A stretch of DNA of 64,000 nucleotides, from positions 186,001 through 250,000 of the forward strand of contig JACKEB010000010.1 of the NCBI GenBank assembly GCA_020633205.1, read 5' to 3'. Source of the DNA: Polyangiaceae bacterium. Lineage in GTDB: Bacteria; Myxococcota_A; Polyangia; Polyangiales; Polyangiaceae. Of the stretch, positions 36,415 through 45,809 are shown in pieces. The notes beneath the pieces were generated by a model that saw nothing but the letters and a program-made list of their open reading frames with translations, ran no database searches and was not told where the DNA came from. Made by a program: the position numbers and the translations under genes. Each line of letters starts with the position of its first letter. The stretch's first letter is position 1.

Positions 36415-36669
36415 TTAGAGGTTCTCGACCGACTTCAACATCTCCGGCACGAATGACGTGCGGGGACGAATCAGCGTGGTGCGAGCAGCACGCGGACGAA
36501 CACGAATCGTCGCGTCGTTGGGTCCAAAGCCACCGGCGTTGAGCGGATCATCGTCGAACTCGTAGCCGTAGCCCTTGTCGTCATCTTTCTTGTCTTGAGC
36601 GAACACGTTGGGAGCGGTCAGAGCGATCGCAGCGCCTACGAGCACGGCAAAACGGATCTTCTTCGACAT
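36415..36669 (-). CDS. Small secreted protein in the GltF position
   Basis: The 84-residue protein starts at ATG 36669 with a strong GGAGG site (complement of 36675-36679). It has a signal peptide (MSKKIRFAVLVGAAIAL, cut near FAQ at 25). The mature part is about 60 residues: an acidic, Tyr/Gly-rich stretch (DKGYGYEFDDDPL), then RPRAARTTLIRPRTSFVPEM. It has no domain I know. In M. xanthus gltF lies between the gltE and gltG genes; the position is the same here, so it is a candidate GltF or an unrelated small periplasmic factor. A terminator and a gap of 523 bp before it show that it has its own promoter. Confidence 0.6.
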   Translation of the reverse strand: MSKKIRFAVLVGAAIALTAPNVFAQDKKDDDKGYGYEFDDDPLNAGGFGPNDATIRVRPRAARTTLIRPRTSFVPEMLKSVENL

Positions 36670-37192
36670 TCCAGCCTCCTCAGAACTTTGCGTTCGAATT
36701 ACAGTGTCATTGTACTTGGCTCAGGGTCGAGCCGTCAACCGACTTCGGCCTGATCCCATCAACTCCGAAGAGCTGGTGAGGAGCGAAACCGTCATCGCCG
36801 CCCCCGGGGTTAGTCCCTGGGGCACCCTACTAACTACCACTGGGGCGCCCGGACGCGAATCACGATCCGTCGTCCGGAGCATCTCCATTGACGTGCTCAC
36901 CACATCGCTCGCCGCGTCCGAAGCACTGGCGCCACGGAACACATCGAGCTCTGGAGTCAGCTGGGCGGAGTGTCGAAGCACGGCGAGCTAAGACAGCTCC
37001 TGAACACTCAGGTTCCGCGAGGAGTGATTTCCTTGGGAAGTTTCTTCCTCGAGGATCTTTCCGCGCGGGTTGGACTTCCTGCGCACACACTCGCACAGTG
37101 AAGGCCAAGCAGCGGGTCGCAGAAAGCAGCGGACAAAGCGCAACGGGCGACCCAGTTGGGTCGCCCGTGCATGTGGCGAAACGATGGCTCGC
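36670..37192. other. Intergenic region between GltE-like and GltF-position genes
   Basis: These 523 bases hold a terminator (37143-37168) for the upstream operon and a complex inverted repeat around 37019-37053 (CGAGGA with TTCCTCG). The promoter of the small gene must lie here. No gene is convincing. Confidence 0.55.
37143..37168 (-). terminator. Terminator of the gltC-gltD-gltE-like operon
   Basis: ACGGGCGACCCA (37143-37154) pairs with TGGGTCGCCCGT (37157-37168), a perfect palindrome of 12 bp arms. On the minus strand it is followed by TGCGCTTTGTCC. It lies 24 bp after the stop of the TPR lipoprotein. Confidence 0.85.
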
Positions 37193-38611
37193 TTACTTCT
37201 TCTCTTCCGGGGGCGGAGGCGGGGGCGGCTCAGCCGCTGCCTTTTGCCCTTCCTCGATGAACTTGATCGTATCCGTGATGTCCGTCGAGCGGTCCTTGGC
37301 GATCTTCACCGCGGGCGCGAACGCCGCGTCGGCGCCAGCCTTGGCTACGAAGGTGTCGTAAATCGACGCAGCCTTCTTCAGCATCGGGATGGAGTTCTTC
37401 TCGTCCCCCTTTGCCTTGTACTCCTGCGTCAGGATCGCCTCGTTGTAGTAGGTCTCTGGACGGTTCGGCTCGAGCTTGCGGGCCGCATCCAGCTCCTTCT
37501 GCGCCTCAGCGATGTTCTTGTCGTAGTTCGCGTCGTTGATCTGACCGCGCAACGCCAGCGCGAGACCCAAATGAGCCTCATAGGTGTTGGGCTGCAGCTT
37601 GAGCGCCTCGCGGTACGCCTGCTCAGCCTCCCCGAAGCCGCGGAAGCCGAGGTTCACCGCCGCGTAGTTCATGTGGGCTTCGAAGAACTTGGGGTCGAGC
37701 GAGCGAGCTCGTTTGAAGCTCTGCACGGCACCGTTGTAGTTCTTCAACTGCACCTGGATCAGACCAGCGGTGTTGTGAATCGGCGCGTACTTGGGATTCT
37801 TGCGAATCGCTTGAGCCGCCACCAACGCCGCGAGATCGAGTTGCTGCTTGTTCACCTCGAGGCCTTGGTCCGACGCGACGACGAGGCCACCGCGCTTCTT
37901 GCCCTTGGCGGACTTCTTGTCCTTCTTTTCGGCGTCTCGCTTGGCGAGCTCGAGGTAGTACAGCGACAGCTGGTTGAACGCCGGCATGAAGCTGTCGTCG
38001 ATGGCCAGGGCGCGCTGGATGTTCAGCTTCGCGCGCTCGAGATCGTTCGCACCGTCAGCGTTCTTGACGTCGTTTCCGCGTTCCATCTGCAACGCGGCGA
38101 CGCTGACCAGGGCCTCTACGTTCTGGAACTTTGCGTCACGAATGATCTGCTCGAGCTTCTCAATCGTGGCGTCGAGGTTCTTAGAGGACTGGTACTCGTA
38201 GAGCGCGAGCTGGGCGCGGGCGCGGTGGAAGTCTTTCGACGCGTTCGCTGCAGCTTGGAACTGCGCCTTGGCCTTGTCGTCCTGACCGCAGCGCGCGTAG
38301 GCGAGACCTGCGTTGTACAGTGCCTCGGGGAAAGGCTTGCCTGAAGCGCCTTGCTGCTCCTTGGCCGAATTCAGGAACTCCCCAGCGACGCTGCCGCAGC
38401 TGGACTCGGACCAACTGCCCTTTTGGTCGTTGGAGACGAACTGATCAAGCGCGCGCTGAAAGCCCGCTGCCGCGGCTTTCGTGACGGCTTGGCCGCCCTT
38501 CGTGCGCTGACCGCTGTCGTCCTTAGGGCTGATGGCGCCCGGGCCGTTGCTTCCGCCACCGCAGGCCACACACACCAGCACGCCTAGAACTGAGAGATTA
38601 GTCAATTTCAT
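37193..38611 (-). CDS. gltE: TPR lipoprotein, GltE/AglT-like
   Basis: ATG 38611, with GGAG upstream, gives 472 residues. The lipoprotein signal ends VLVCVAC with Cys17, followed by a Gly/Ser linker. TPR repeats run from about residue 80 to 420 (for example AGLAYARCGQDDKAKAQF, AALQMERGNDV, QAYREALKLQPNTYEAHLGL). A Glu/Ala/Pro C-terminus ends PPPPPPPEEKK. The order (after a ~1230-residue TPR protein, before a small secreted protein and an FHA-TonB protein) equals gltD-gltE-gltF-gltG of M. xanthus, where AglT/GltE is a TPR lipoprotein needed for gliding. It follows the GltD-like gene after 80 bp and ends in a strong terminator. NfsE is an alternative homolog. Confidence 0.82.
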   Translation of the reverse strand: MKLTNLSVLGVLVCVACGGGSNGPGAISPKDDSGQRTKGGQAVTKAAAAGFQRALDQFVSNDQKGSWSESSCGSVAGEFLNSAKEQQGASGKPFPEALYNAGLAYARCGQDDKAKAQFQAAANASKDFHRARAQLALYEYQSSKNLDATIEKLEQIIRDAKFQNVEALVSVAALQMERGNDVKNADGANDLERAKLNIQRALAIDDSFMPAFNQLSLYYLELAKRDAEKKDKKSAKGKKRGGLVVASDQGLEVNKQQLDLAALVAAQAIRKNPKYAPIHNTAGLIQVQLKNYNGAVQSFKRARSLDPKFFEAHMNYAAVNLGFRGFGEAEQAYREALKLQPNTYEAHLGLALALRGQINDANYDKNIAEAQKELDAARKLEPNRPETYYNEAILTQEYKAKGDEKNSIPMLKKAASIYDTFVAKAGADAAFAPAVKIAKDRSTDITDTIKFIEEGQKAAAEPPPPPPPEEKK

Positions 38612-38691
38612 GATGATTCTCCGTGAGATCTTCGAGGTCGGCTGGGCCAGCGGCAGTCTTACTCGGACGCTGCTGGCCCAGCCTGTTGACC

Positions 38692-41600
38692 TCACTCCTT
38701 GGAAGCTCCTGGCTTGTCAGCTTCCTCGGTTGCCGGCGGTGCGGTGACGAAGGGCTCACCCCCGATCGAGATCGGATAGGGGCGCTCCTTCAAGGTGCTG
38801 TTCACGAGGTTCGGAGAACCGCGGAACTCGTCGATGAGGTGGTACTCGTTCTTGTAGTTGTCAGCGAGCCACTCCTCGCAGGTACGCGAGAACTCGTCGA
38901 AGTACTGGTACTTGACCGAGTAGTCGAGGCAGGTGCGGTAGGCACCCTTGGCCATCTGCTTCTGAGGCTCGGAAGCGTCGTCGAGAGCACCGTAGTACGC
39001 CGTGCGCAGCTCGTAGTCCTGCTTCATCCAGGTCGGGATGGGTGCCGCGCGGAACTCCTTCACGAAGGTGCCCCACATGTCTCCCACTCGCGAACCGGCA
39101 GCGATGACCCACTTCGGCGGGGGGGCGGGAACCAAGTCGATGATCTTCTTGTACTCCGCCGTTGCGTCCTCGATCAGGGGGCGCTTCTTGGTGATCCAGG
39201 CCTTGACCTTGGTGTTGATGTGGTCCTTCACCGCCTGGGTGGTGCCAGCGCCCTTGTACTCAGGGAACTTCACCGCTTCGACCTTCGCACGCTTCTTCTC
39301 GGCGAAGTAGAACATCGCCTCGCCGACCGCCTCGAGGGCTCGACCGAGCTTACGAGCATCGCCGCCTTCCTTCTGGATTGACTCAGCCGCCTTGGCCGGG
39401 TCTTTCCATGTGGCAACGACTTTGCCGTACTCAGTATCGGCGTTGCGACCGCGATTCAGTTCCATGAAGGCGCGGCCCGCAAGAGCATGCGCCTGCACCT
39501 TCACGTCGAGGGCTGCCTTGCTGTCGATCAAGCGCATGGCTCCCTGCAGGCGCTTGGCAACCTGGCCCCAGTCCTTCTTTTCCGCGTAGTAAGCAGCAAC
39601 CGCGAAGGCGACCTGCGCAGCCTGTTCGGCCTTACGTGCCCCGTAGTAGCGGTTGAACTTGTTCGCGTCGTCGATGGCCTGGTCTTCCTGACCAAGTCCC
39701 AAGCGAAGCACGACGGCGTCGCTGAGTGCCTGGTCGGCGAACTCGCCCTTGTACTTCGTGTCAGCTGCGTACTTCTCGTAGAAGTCCGCCGCCTTGTCGT
39801 ACACAGCGATAGCCTGGTAGTTGCCGCCTATCTCGTAGGTGGCCTTCTGTGCGAGGTCGGTCTTGTTCATCCCGTAGCGCGGGTTGAGCAAGATCAAGCG
39901 AGCCTGAATCGACTTCGCCAACAGACGACCTGCCTGATAGGCCTTCGCCATGTTGTAGACGATCTCGTCCATCTGGCCGCACTGCGACTTCTGCCCGTCC
40001 TCTAGCTGCTTCTCACCGTAGGTGCGCCACAGCTCCAGGTAGGCGTCGCCGCCTTCCTTGTAGAGTTCGAGAGACTTACCCACGTCGCCCTTGCTCTGAG
40101 TCGAGTCCGCCAGTTCGACGGTCTTCTGAGCCTTGAGGCGCTGGATATCGCACTGGATGCGATTGAGGGTCTCGCACTGCTCCGCGTTGTCTTCAGCCTT
40201 CTTGCCGGAACAGAACGACTCGATGAACAGCGGAACGTCGGAGCCCATCGCGTCGAAGCACGAGGGACGCGGCGGATCTGCCTTGGCACCAAGCACGTTC
40301 ACCGACTCGAGGTAGAGCTGAGCAGCGAACACTGATGACTCGTGATCCGCGTGGTTGATCGCGATGTCACGGAACGCCAGCGCTGCTTCCTCCCAGTGCT
40401 GAGACTCGAAGTAGGTACGAGCGCGGGCAAACTTGACGTCGACGTAGTTGTCGTACGCCTTGGCGTCACCCTTCGGTGGCTTGACGTAGCAGACGTAGCG
40501 ATTGAAGGCGGTGACCATACCCTTCTGGGTCTCGGTGAACTCCTTCGGCTTCAGCTTCTCCCACTCGCTCTTGTCCTTGTCCTTGTCGGCAGTGCCGCCC
40601 TTCGGACCGAGACCCTTGCCCTTGCGGTCTGCGTCGCCCTTGTAAATCTGGTCGTACATCTTCTGGTAGCAGAGCACCGAAGCGAACGCGGCTTCTGCCG
40701 CATCGGGTCCGGTGGGGTTCTCTGCAACCACCGCGTCGAACGCAGGGCCACACTTGTCCCAGCGCTCCTGGAAGTAGAGCAAGTCCGCCATCGCGTACTT
40801 GATCTTGTACAGGTTCGGCCAGTCCTCCTTCACGATGCGCGGGAACTCGAACTTGGAGAACTCCTGCGAGGTGAAGTTGTCGGCGATCTTCTGGTAGAGG
40901 TACGCCGCAAGGTCCATCGTCTTCTTGTCGCCAGTACCACGCACGCCGCCGGAACCGACGGCTTCGAGGTGCCAGGACATCGCAGTTTCCGCGAGGAGAC
41001 CAGCGGTGACGTTGGAGCACTCGAGCTTCGACTTGTCGCTATGGCTCTCCTTGACGTAGCCATTGCGCACCGTCAGCTGGCGATCCAGCTCCTTCTTGAC
41101 GGAGTCCTTGTCCTTGCCGCTCAGCGCCATGACGGCACCGGTGATCTGTCCCTGGTAGAAGCACAGACGGTCACCCTTGTCGCGGCTCATCAAGTCTTTG
41201 TAGAGCGTGATTGCCTCGCGGTAATGACCGGTATCGAGGTACGCCAAGCCGAGCTCGTTGAGCATCTCGATGGTCTTGGTGTTCTCGCCGGCACCGTCAC
41301 CGCTCAACCCCTTGAAGAAGTTGTAGGCGGTCTCCGGACGACCGCTCGCTGCGTAGACAGGGATCATGTCGCGGCGGGCGGACTTCGAGAGCTGCTTTGC
41401 GTTCGGGAGGCTGGCGTACTTGTCGCCGTACTGGATGACCTCCTTGAACTCCTGCAACGCCTTCGCGTACTCGCCCTGGTTCCAGTACACGTAGCCCAGC
41501 TTGTAGTGGGCGTAGCCGAACACCTTGTTGGTGGGCGGCGGGTACTCGGTCACCTTGCGGTACGACTGCTCCGCAAGCTCCCAAGCGCTCGGATCGGCTT

Positions 41601-42393
41601 GGGCCTCGAGGAAGAACAACTCACCGAAGGCCAAGTAGGCGTTCGGGATGTAGGGCGACTTGGGAGCCTTCTGGATCAGCTCGTAGTACACCGCACGGGC
41701 GTTCTTCAGGTCCTTCGCCTGCTCGTACTCGTAAGCGAGGTAGTAGAGCACCTCGTCGATCTTCGAGTAGCTCGGGTAGGCTGTCTTCATCAGCTTGTAG
41801 TAAGCGATGGCCTTTTTCCGCGCGGCATCGACGATCTTGCGAGCCTGGGCAGCTTCCTTGCGCGCCTTGTTGATTGCGGCGACCTTGCCCTTGCTTCGGC
41901 TGGACTTGAGGTCCTGAGCCTTGACCTCCGCCTCGATCTTGTCGCGGTTCGCCGCGCTCTCGAGCTCGACGTACGCTTCCGCGAGGCGACGGATCAGCTG
42001 GGGACGGTCAGGAGAACGCTTGCCCGTGCGCTTGAACAAGCGCTCGAGACCCTGGATCTCCGTGATGAGCAGGGCTCGGCCGCGCGCTTGTAGACGCGTC
42101 TTACGTGCGTCGCGCTGACCAGCCGCCATCTCCGTGTCCGGATTCTTCGGCTTGGCGTCTTTTTGCGCGTTCACTTCGCGCGGCGGAGGCGCGCTCTTGA
42201 ACGCGGTACCGCGCTTCTGCTTGATTTCGAACGTCTTAGGCCCGCCAGGGCAAGCGTTGACTGCCTTCTCCGCCTCGGGGGCGACGCAGGAATTCGGCAT
42301 CGGCTTTGCCGACTGCGCAGCCGAGCCACTGGCGCTGCTAAGCAGCAACCCCAGCAGCGCGGCCAGAACGGGAACGACTCGTGAAGAGTTCAT
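38692..42393 (-). CDS. gltD: Large periplasmic TPR protein, GltD/AgmU-like
   Basis: The 1233-residue protein starts at ATG 42393 with AAGG and GGAGG upstream. A signal peptide ends near SAAQS (26/27), so it is periplasmic. It has a Cys pair early (NSCVAPEAEKAVNAC), a Lys/Arg-rich coiled stretch (about 90-200), then scattered TPRs (YYELIQKAPKSPYIPNAYLA, AHYKLGYVYWNQGEYAKALQEF) and a long helical C-terminal half. Length and design match AgmU/GltD, a periplasmic TPR protein of the M. xanthus gliding complex (about 1200 aa). It lies 11 bp after the GltC-like gene, so translation is tightly coupled. NfsD of the sporulation complex is similar, so the role is inferred. Confidence 0.85.
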   Translation of the reverse strand: MNSSRVVPVLAALLGLLLSSASGSAAQSAKPMPNSCVAPEAEKAVNACPGGPKTFEIKQKRGTAFKSAPPPREVNAQKDAKPKNPDTEMAAGQRDARKTRLQARGRALLITEIQGLERLFKRTGKRSPDRPQLIRRLAEAYVELESAANRDKIEAEVKAQDLKSSRSKGKVAAINKARKEAAQARKIVDAARKKAIAYYKLMKTAYPSYSKIDEVLYYLAYEYEQAKDLKNARAVYYELIQKAPKSPYIPNAYLAFGELFFLEAQADPSAWELAEQSYRKVTEYPPPTNKVFGYAHYKLGYVYWNQGEYAKALQEFKEVIQYGDKYASLPNAKQLSKSARRDMIPVYAASGRPETAYNFFKGLSGDGAGENTKTIEMLNELGLAYLDTGHYREAITLYKDLMSRDKGDRLCFYQGQITGAVMALSGKDKDSVKKELDRQLTVRNGYVKESHSDKSKLECSNVTAGLLAETAMSWHLEAVGSGGVRGTGDKKTMDLAAYLYQKIADNFTSQEFSKFEFPRIVKEDWPNLYKIKYAMADLLYFQERWDKCGPAFDAVVAENPTGPDAAEAAFASVLCYQKMYDQIYKGDADRKGKGLGPKGGTADKDKDKSEWEKLKPKEFTETQKGMVTAFNRYVCYVKPPKGDAKAYDNYVDVKFARARTYFESQHWEEAALAFRDIAINHADHESSVFAAQLYLESVNVLGAKADPPRPSCFDAMGSDVPLFIESFCSGKKAEDNAEQCETLNRIQCDIQRLKAQKTVELADSTQSKGDVGKSLELYKEGGDAYLELWRTYGEKQLEDGQKSQCGQMDEIVYNMAKAYQAGRLLAKSIQARLILLNPRYGMNKTDLAQKATYEIGGNYQAIAVYDKAADFYEKYAADTKYKGEFADQALSDAVVLRLGLGQEDQAIDDANKFNRYYGARKAEQAAQVAFAVAAYYAEKKDWGQVAKRLQGAMRLIDSKAALDVKVQAHALAGRAFMELNRGRNADTEYGKVVATWKDPAKAAESIQKEGGDARKLGRALEAVGEAMFYFAEKKRAKVEAVKFPEYKGAGTTQAVKDHINTKVKAWITKKRPLIEDATAEYKKIIDLVPAPPPKWVIAAGSRVGDMWGTFVKEFRAAPIPTWMKQDYELRTAYYGALDDASEPQKQMAKGAYRTCLDYSVKYQYFDEFSRTCEEWLADNYKNEYHLIDEFRGSPNLVNSTLKERPYPISIGGEPFVTAPPATEEADKPGASKE

Positions 42394-42404
42394 GAGTTAC
42401 CTTC

Positions 42405-44159
42405 TTACCTCCCACACGCGGACTCAACGACCTGGCGATAGAAGCCAAGCTCGTCGCGCCAATACTCACCGTCGAATGGCCAGAGGACGTGCTCCTCATC
42501 TGGCTTAACAACGCCGAAGATCTTCGCGTCCGCCTTCGACACCTGCCCACCCTTGAGCTTTTCGTCGAGCTTGTTGCGGAGCGCGTTCGTGATGTCGATG
42601 AGGATCTTCTCACCGTTACGAAGATGCTCGTCGAGCTCGTCCAGGTTACGCTGGTAGCGCTCCATGGCGAGTTCGCCTGCATTCTTCACCGCCTGCTGAC
42701 GGGCGAACTTGACGACGTCCTGAACCTGCTGTCCGAGCTTGGAGCTCTTGAAGCTCGGCGGTGCCTGGCCGTAGCGAGAAAGCTCGTCGTCCAGCACACG
42801 CACGTACTGGATGTTGCGGAGCAGCGAGCGGTCGCTCAGCGCGTTCTTCACGATCGGCTGAATCTTCGGGCTCAGGTCTGCCTTGTCGTCCTGCACCTGC
42901 TTCAGAAACTTGAAGAAGGGCTCTTCTTGGTTCGGACCCTTGAAACGCTTCAGGGTCTTGTCCAGCTCGTCCTTGATGGGCTGGTACTTCTTGTTGAATC
43001 TCGCGACGATCGTCGTCGCACCCTCGTAGTTGCAGTTGGCGAAGTAAATGACCGCCTTGAGGATGTCCGCCTCCGGATAGAAGGAGTTCGGGAAGTACGG
43101 CGACTGGATCGTATGGATGTTGCCGAGGGCGCGCGGGTAGTCACCGGCCATGAAGTAGGCCCAGGACTGCTCGAACAGTGCGTCGAGCCAGTACTCACTG
43201 GAGGTCTCGATCAAGTTCCAGTACTTCACCGCCGCGCTCAGCTTGGTGCTGTTGACCGACGGGGTGTTGGTCTCAGCGTCGAGCTTGATGGATGCAGAGT
43301 AGTAGGTACGCGCCATCGACAGGTACGCCAGGTCGCGCATACGCGTCTCGTCCTCGACGCCCGCTGCACCGTCGTCGATTGCCTTCTCGACGCGCTGGAA
43401 GGACTTCACCGCGGGCACCGACTTGCGGAGCTGCACGTACGAGACGCCGCTGAAGAACTGCGACTTCACGTAGTACTCGCTGGTTGGATCCACCTTCTGG
43501 AACAGGCTGATCGCCTCAGCGAACTGGCGGTTGCGGTACTTGTAGCGGCCCAACATGTAGTTGAGCTGCCAGTACAGGTCGCGCTGCTGCGGGTTGTTGA
43601 AGCGCTCGAGCTCGGCGTTCGAGTACTTACCAACGCGCTCGATGATGTCCGCGGGCTCAGGTAGCTGCGTCGCTAGCTTCGCGAGCCAGAGCAGCGTCTC
43701 CTTGAACTTGAGGTGCGTCTTCTTGTCGGCGATCAAGCTGAAGATTGCGTAGCTCGACTGATAGAACTTCAGTCGGTACAGCGAAATCGCCAGGTAGTAC
43801 TCGCCCAGCTCCCGGTTGCCCGGATCGTCGCCCGTCTCGCCATTCCATACGCGAAAGAGCGCGAGTGCCGCTTCGCTCCAGCGCTCCTTGTCGAACAGCT
43901 TCTTCGCCTGCGCTGCCTCTTCCGTCATCTGCCCAGCGACGGCGGGTCCAGTAGGCGCCTGTTCGCCACCTTCTTCATCGAGGTCGATGTCGACGTCGCC
44001 GTCTTTCTTGCCGGCCTTGGCGTCCTTCTTCTTGTCCTTGGCAGGAGTATCCTCATCCAGGTCGATGACCTCCTGCGCTCGCGCGTCGGAGCTGTAGACG
44101 CTACCGAACAAAAACACGGAGCTGAGAATGCAGGCTGCGGCAAAGCGCTTTCTCGACAT
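42405..44159 (-). CDS. gltC: Periplasmic TPR protein, GltC-like
   Basis: ATG 44159 behind GAGG gives 584 residues, with a signal peptide cut near ARAQE (28/29). An acidic, Lys-rich linker follows (EVIDLDEDTPAKDKKK; DVDIDLDEEGG). A helical TPR-like body runs from about residue 75 to 560 (ALALFRVWNGE, YYLAISLYRLKFYQSSYAIF, YWQLNYMLGRYKYRNRQFAEAISLF), and the protein ends EYWRDELGFYRQVVESACGR. M. xanthus GltC is a periplasmic TPR protein of similar size; in that species it lies in a different cluster, whereas here it leads the gltD-gltE-like operon. The sporulation counterpart NfsC is also TPR-based. A gap of 880 bases precedes it, so the operon promoter is there. Confidence 0.78.
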   Translation of the reverse strand: MSRKRFAAACILSSVFLFGSVYSSDARAQEVIDLDEDTPAKDKKKDAKAGKKDGDVDIDLDEEGGEQAPTGPAVAGQMTEEAAQAKKLFDKERWSEAALALFRVWNGETGDDPGNRELGEYYLAISLYRLKFYQSSYAIFSLIADKKTHLKFKETLLWLAKLATQLPEPADIIERVGKYSNAELERFNNPQQRDLYWQLNYMLGRYKYRNRQFAEAISLFQKVDPTSEYYVKSQFFSGVSYVQLRKSVPAVKSFQRVEKAIDDGAAGVEDETRMRDLAYLSMARTYYSASIKLDAETNTPSVNSTKLSAAVKYWNLIETSSEYWLDALFEQSWAYFMAGDYPRALGNIHTIQSPYFPNSFYPEADILKAVIYFANCNYEGATTIVARFNKKYQPIKDELDKTLKRFKGPNQEEPFFKFLKQVQDDKADLSPKIQPIVKNALSDRSLLRNIQYVRVLDDELSRYGQAPPSFKSSKLGQQVQDVVKFARQQAVKNAGELAMERYQRNLDELDEHLRNGEKILIDITNALRNKLDEKLKGGQVSKADAKIFGVVKPDEEHVLWPFDGEYWRDELGFYRQVVESACGR

Positions 44160-45042
44160 CGGTCCTCTTTTCTTGAGTGGGCTGAGCACGCGCGTTCGAT
44201 TGGGGGGAGCGGGACGACAGATCGCGACGTGCGAGCTGCGTTTGACCAGGTGCAATCGCCTAGGATTGCCCTAGAAAACTCTCATTCTGTCGCTGGCACC
44301 TGGAGCGCTTTCCCCCTCGGCGCCAAAAACGTAATGAGAATCAATAGATACCGGACGCGGCGTGGGCGATGTTAGAAAGGGGCGCCAAGCGTTGTCAAGC
44401 GCCTCCCCTTGCCCATCATCCCCAAAGTTTCCGGCTTCTATCTGCGTTTGATTAATCCTCTCACGCAGTAACAATCCCCCGACCGAATGCTTGGGTTTGG
44501 GGGGGAGGAGAAACGTCGTGACGACGTCCTCAATCGGGTGCGACGTGCGGCTGAGTTACCGCGCGGTGTCACCTCGCGCGCCAAACAAACCGCACCGTCC
44601 AACGAACTCGAGTGCAAGAGCGCTCAACTCGGCGTGTAGCGGCGACCCATCCATCATCCACCAGCACTCCAAGCGGTTGCTGGATGGTAGTGTCAGAGCA
44701 ACCTTCCGAGGGCACTGTTTCGGAGCTGACCTCGCCGCCACAGCGCGTGCGTTTGCAGCCATAAACCCGCGTGCTCACACAGGAGCCAGGCTTTGAGACT
44801 ACCATCATTCGGATTGACCTTTTGCTCACCACTCGACTAGCGTACGCGCCGAACACGAAGCCTCGAACGGGCGTGAGTTGCCCACCACGCTGACCCAAAC
44901 GGGGCCCAGGTTCAGCTGATCCCAAACGGTTGTGCTCTAGCTTGGAGTCCTCTTTACCTGTTCCAATGACATGCCTCCCCCGAGAGGCGCGAATGGGTGA
45001 GACTCCGACGCTCTGAAGACGCGAAAGCAGGCGGAACACACG
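44160..45042. other. Long intergenic region between divergent units
   Basis: These 883 bases separate the gltC-like start from the Cys-rich lipoprotein gene on the other strand. They contain a variant of the G-rich repeat (about 44494-44510) and several C-rich runs. The region must hold two divergent promoters; I could not find a strong sigma-70 or sigma-54 motif. Frames inside it show no recognisable features. Confidence 0.55.
44494..44510 (+). repeat. Variant G-rich 15-mer copy
   Basis: GGGTTTGGGGGGGAGGAG differs from the others by a G run in place of GGTG. It lies in the region between the gltC-like gene and the Cys-rich lipoprotein gene. Confidence 0.7.
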
Positions 45043-45684
45043 ATGAAGACCATCTCCTCAGAATCTCGGCAGCGCAGTGGCTTGTTCATGCTGGCTATCG
45101 CCGCCCTCGGCTTCGTCGCCATGGGCTGTGAGAGCGGCGGCGTCGGTGACCCGTGCATTCCCGAGGACGAGTACAACCCGAACTTCGCCAGTTTCTCGAG
45201 CGAAGAGGTGAACGTCGAGAGCCGCTCGTTCCAGTGCGAGACCCGCGTTTGCCTCGTGAACAAGTTCCAGGGTCGCGTGAGCTGTCCGTACGGATCACCT
45301 GGCCTGCCCGACGGCGTAGCCCCCGCCGATGCGAATGCTGAGCAGATCAAGAACCTCTGCTCGATCCCTGGCACCGATCCAGGAAGCGGCTCTGTGCAGG
45401 ACAAGGTCACCGCCGCGGTGACTGGCCAGCTGGTGGATCGCCGCGAAGACCGGGCGGTCTATTGCTCCTGCCGCTGCGCGAATGCCCAAGGCAACAAGGA
45501 CGACGGAGCCACCTACTGCGACTGCCCCAGCGGCTTTAGCTGCGAGAAGCTGGTCGACGACGTGGGTCTGGGCGGTACGCAGCTCGCCGGTTCCTACTGC
45601 GTGAAGGAAGGCACCAACCAGGTCGGAACCGGAGCAACTTGCTCGGATACCCTGCAGAACTGCGACGCGAAGTACGACTACTGA
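45043..45684 (+). CDS. Cys-rich secreted lipoprotein, unknown function
   Basis: The 213-residue protein has a lipoprotein signal (LGFVAMGC, Cys29) and about 15 further Cys residues. They occur in pairs such as CETRVC, CSCRC, TYCDCPSGFSC and TCSDTLQNC, which suggests a disulfide-rich surface module. It ends KYDY. The start is ATG 45043; M16 is possible. I know no function. It is divergent from the gltC-like operon and followed by a terminator. Confidence 0.75.
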   Translation: MKTISSESRQRSGLFMLAIAALGFVAMGCESGGVGDPCIPEDEYNPNFASFSSEEVNVESRSFQCETRVCLVNKFQGRVSCPYGSPGLPDGVAPADANAEQIKNLCSIPGTDPGSGSVQDKVTAAVTGQLVDRREDRAVYCSCRCANAQGNKDDGATYCDCPSGFSCEKLVDDVGLGGTQLAGSYCVKEGTNQVGTGATCSDTLQNCDAKYDY

Positions 45685-45720
45685 GTCGTAGCAACGCTGC
45701 TCTGCAGCCCCGTCGAGCGC

Positions 45721-45746
45721 AACGCCCAGCCTTTTGGCTGGGCGTT
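45721..45746 (+). terminator. Terminator after the Cys-rich lipoprotein gene
   Basis: AACGCCCAGCC pairs perfectly with GGCTGGGCGTT around TTTT, followed by CTGCGTTTGTGCGC. It lies 36 bp after the stop. Confidence 0.88.
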
Positions 45747-45809
45747 CTGCGTTTGTGCGCGATCACCGCACTTCATGCAACTCGAGTCGCAGCCGTCCGA
45801 CACCCTCAG

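Noticed and set aside
37019..37053. Inverted repeat CGAGGA...TTCCTCG before the small GltF-position gene
   Set aside because: The arms are short and imperfect; not enough for an operator or riboswitch call.
40342..42093. Long open frame (583 codons) on the plus strand opposite the GltD-like gene
   Set aside because: High-GC genes leave long open antisense frames; the other strand has a signal peptide, TPRs and a ribosome-binding site, and this frame has none.
44288..44306. Sigma-54-like promoter (GG, 10 bases, GC)
   Set aside because: The -12 part is poor (GCGCT rather than TTGCA) and it points away from the gltC-like gene with the next gene 740 bp off.
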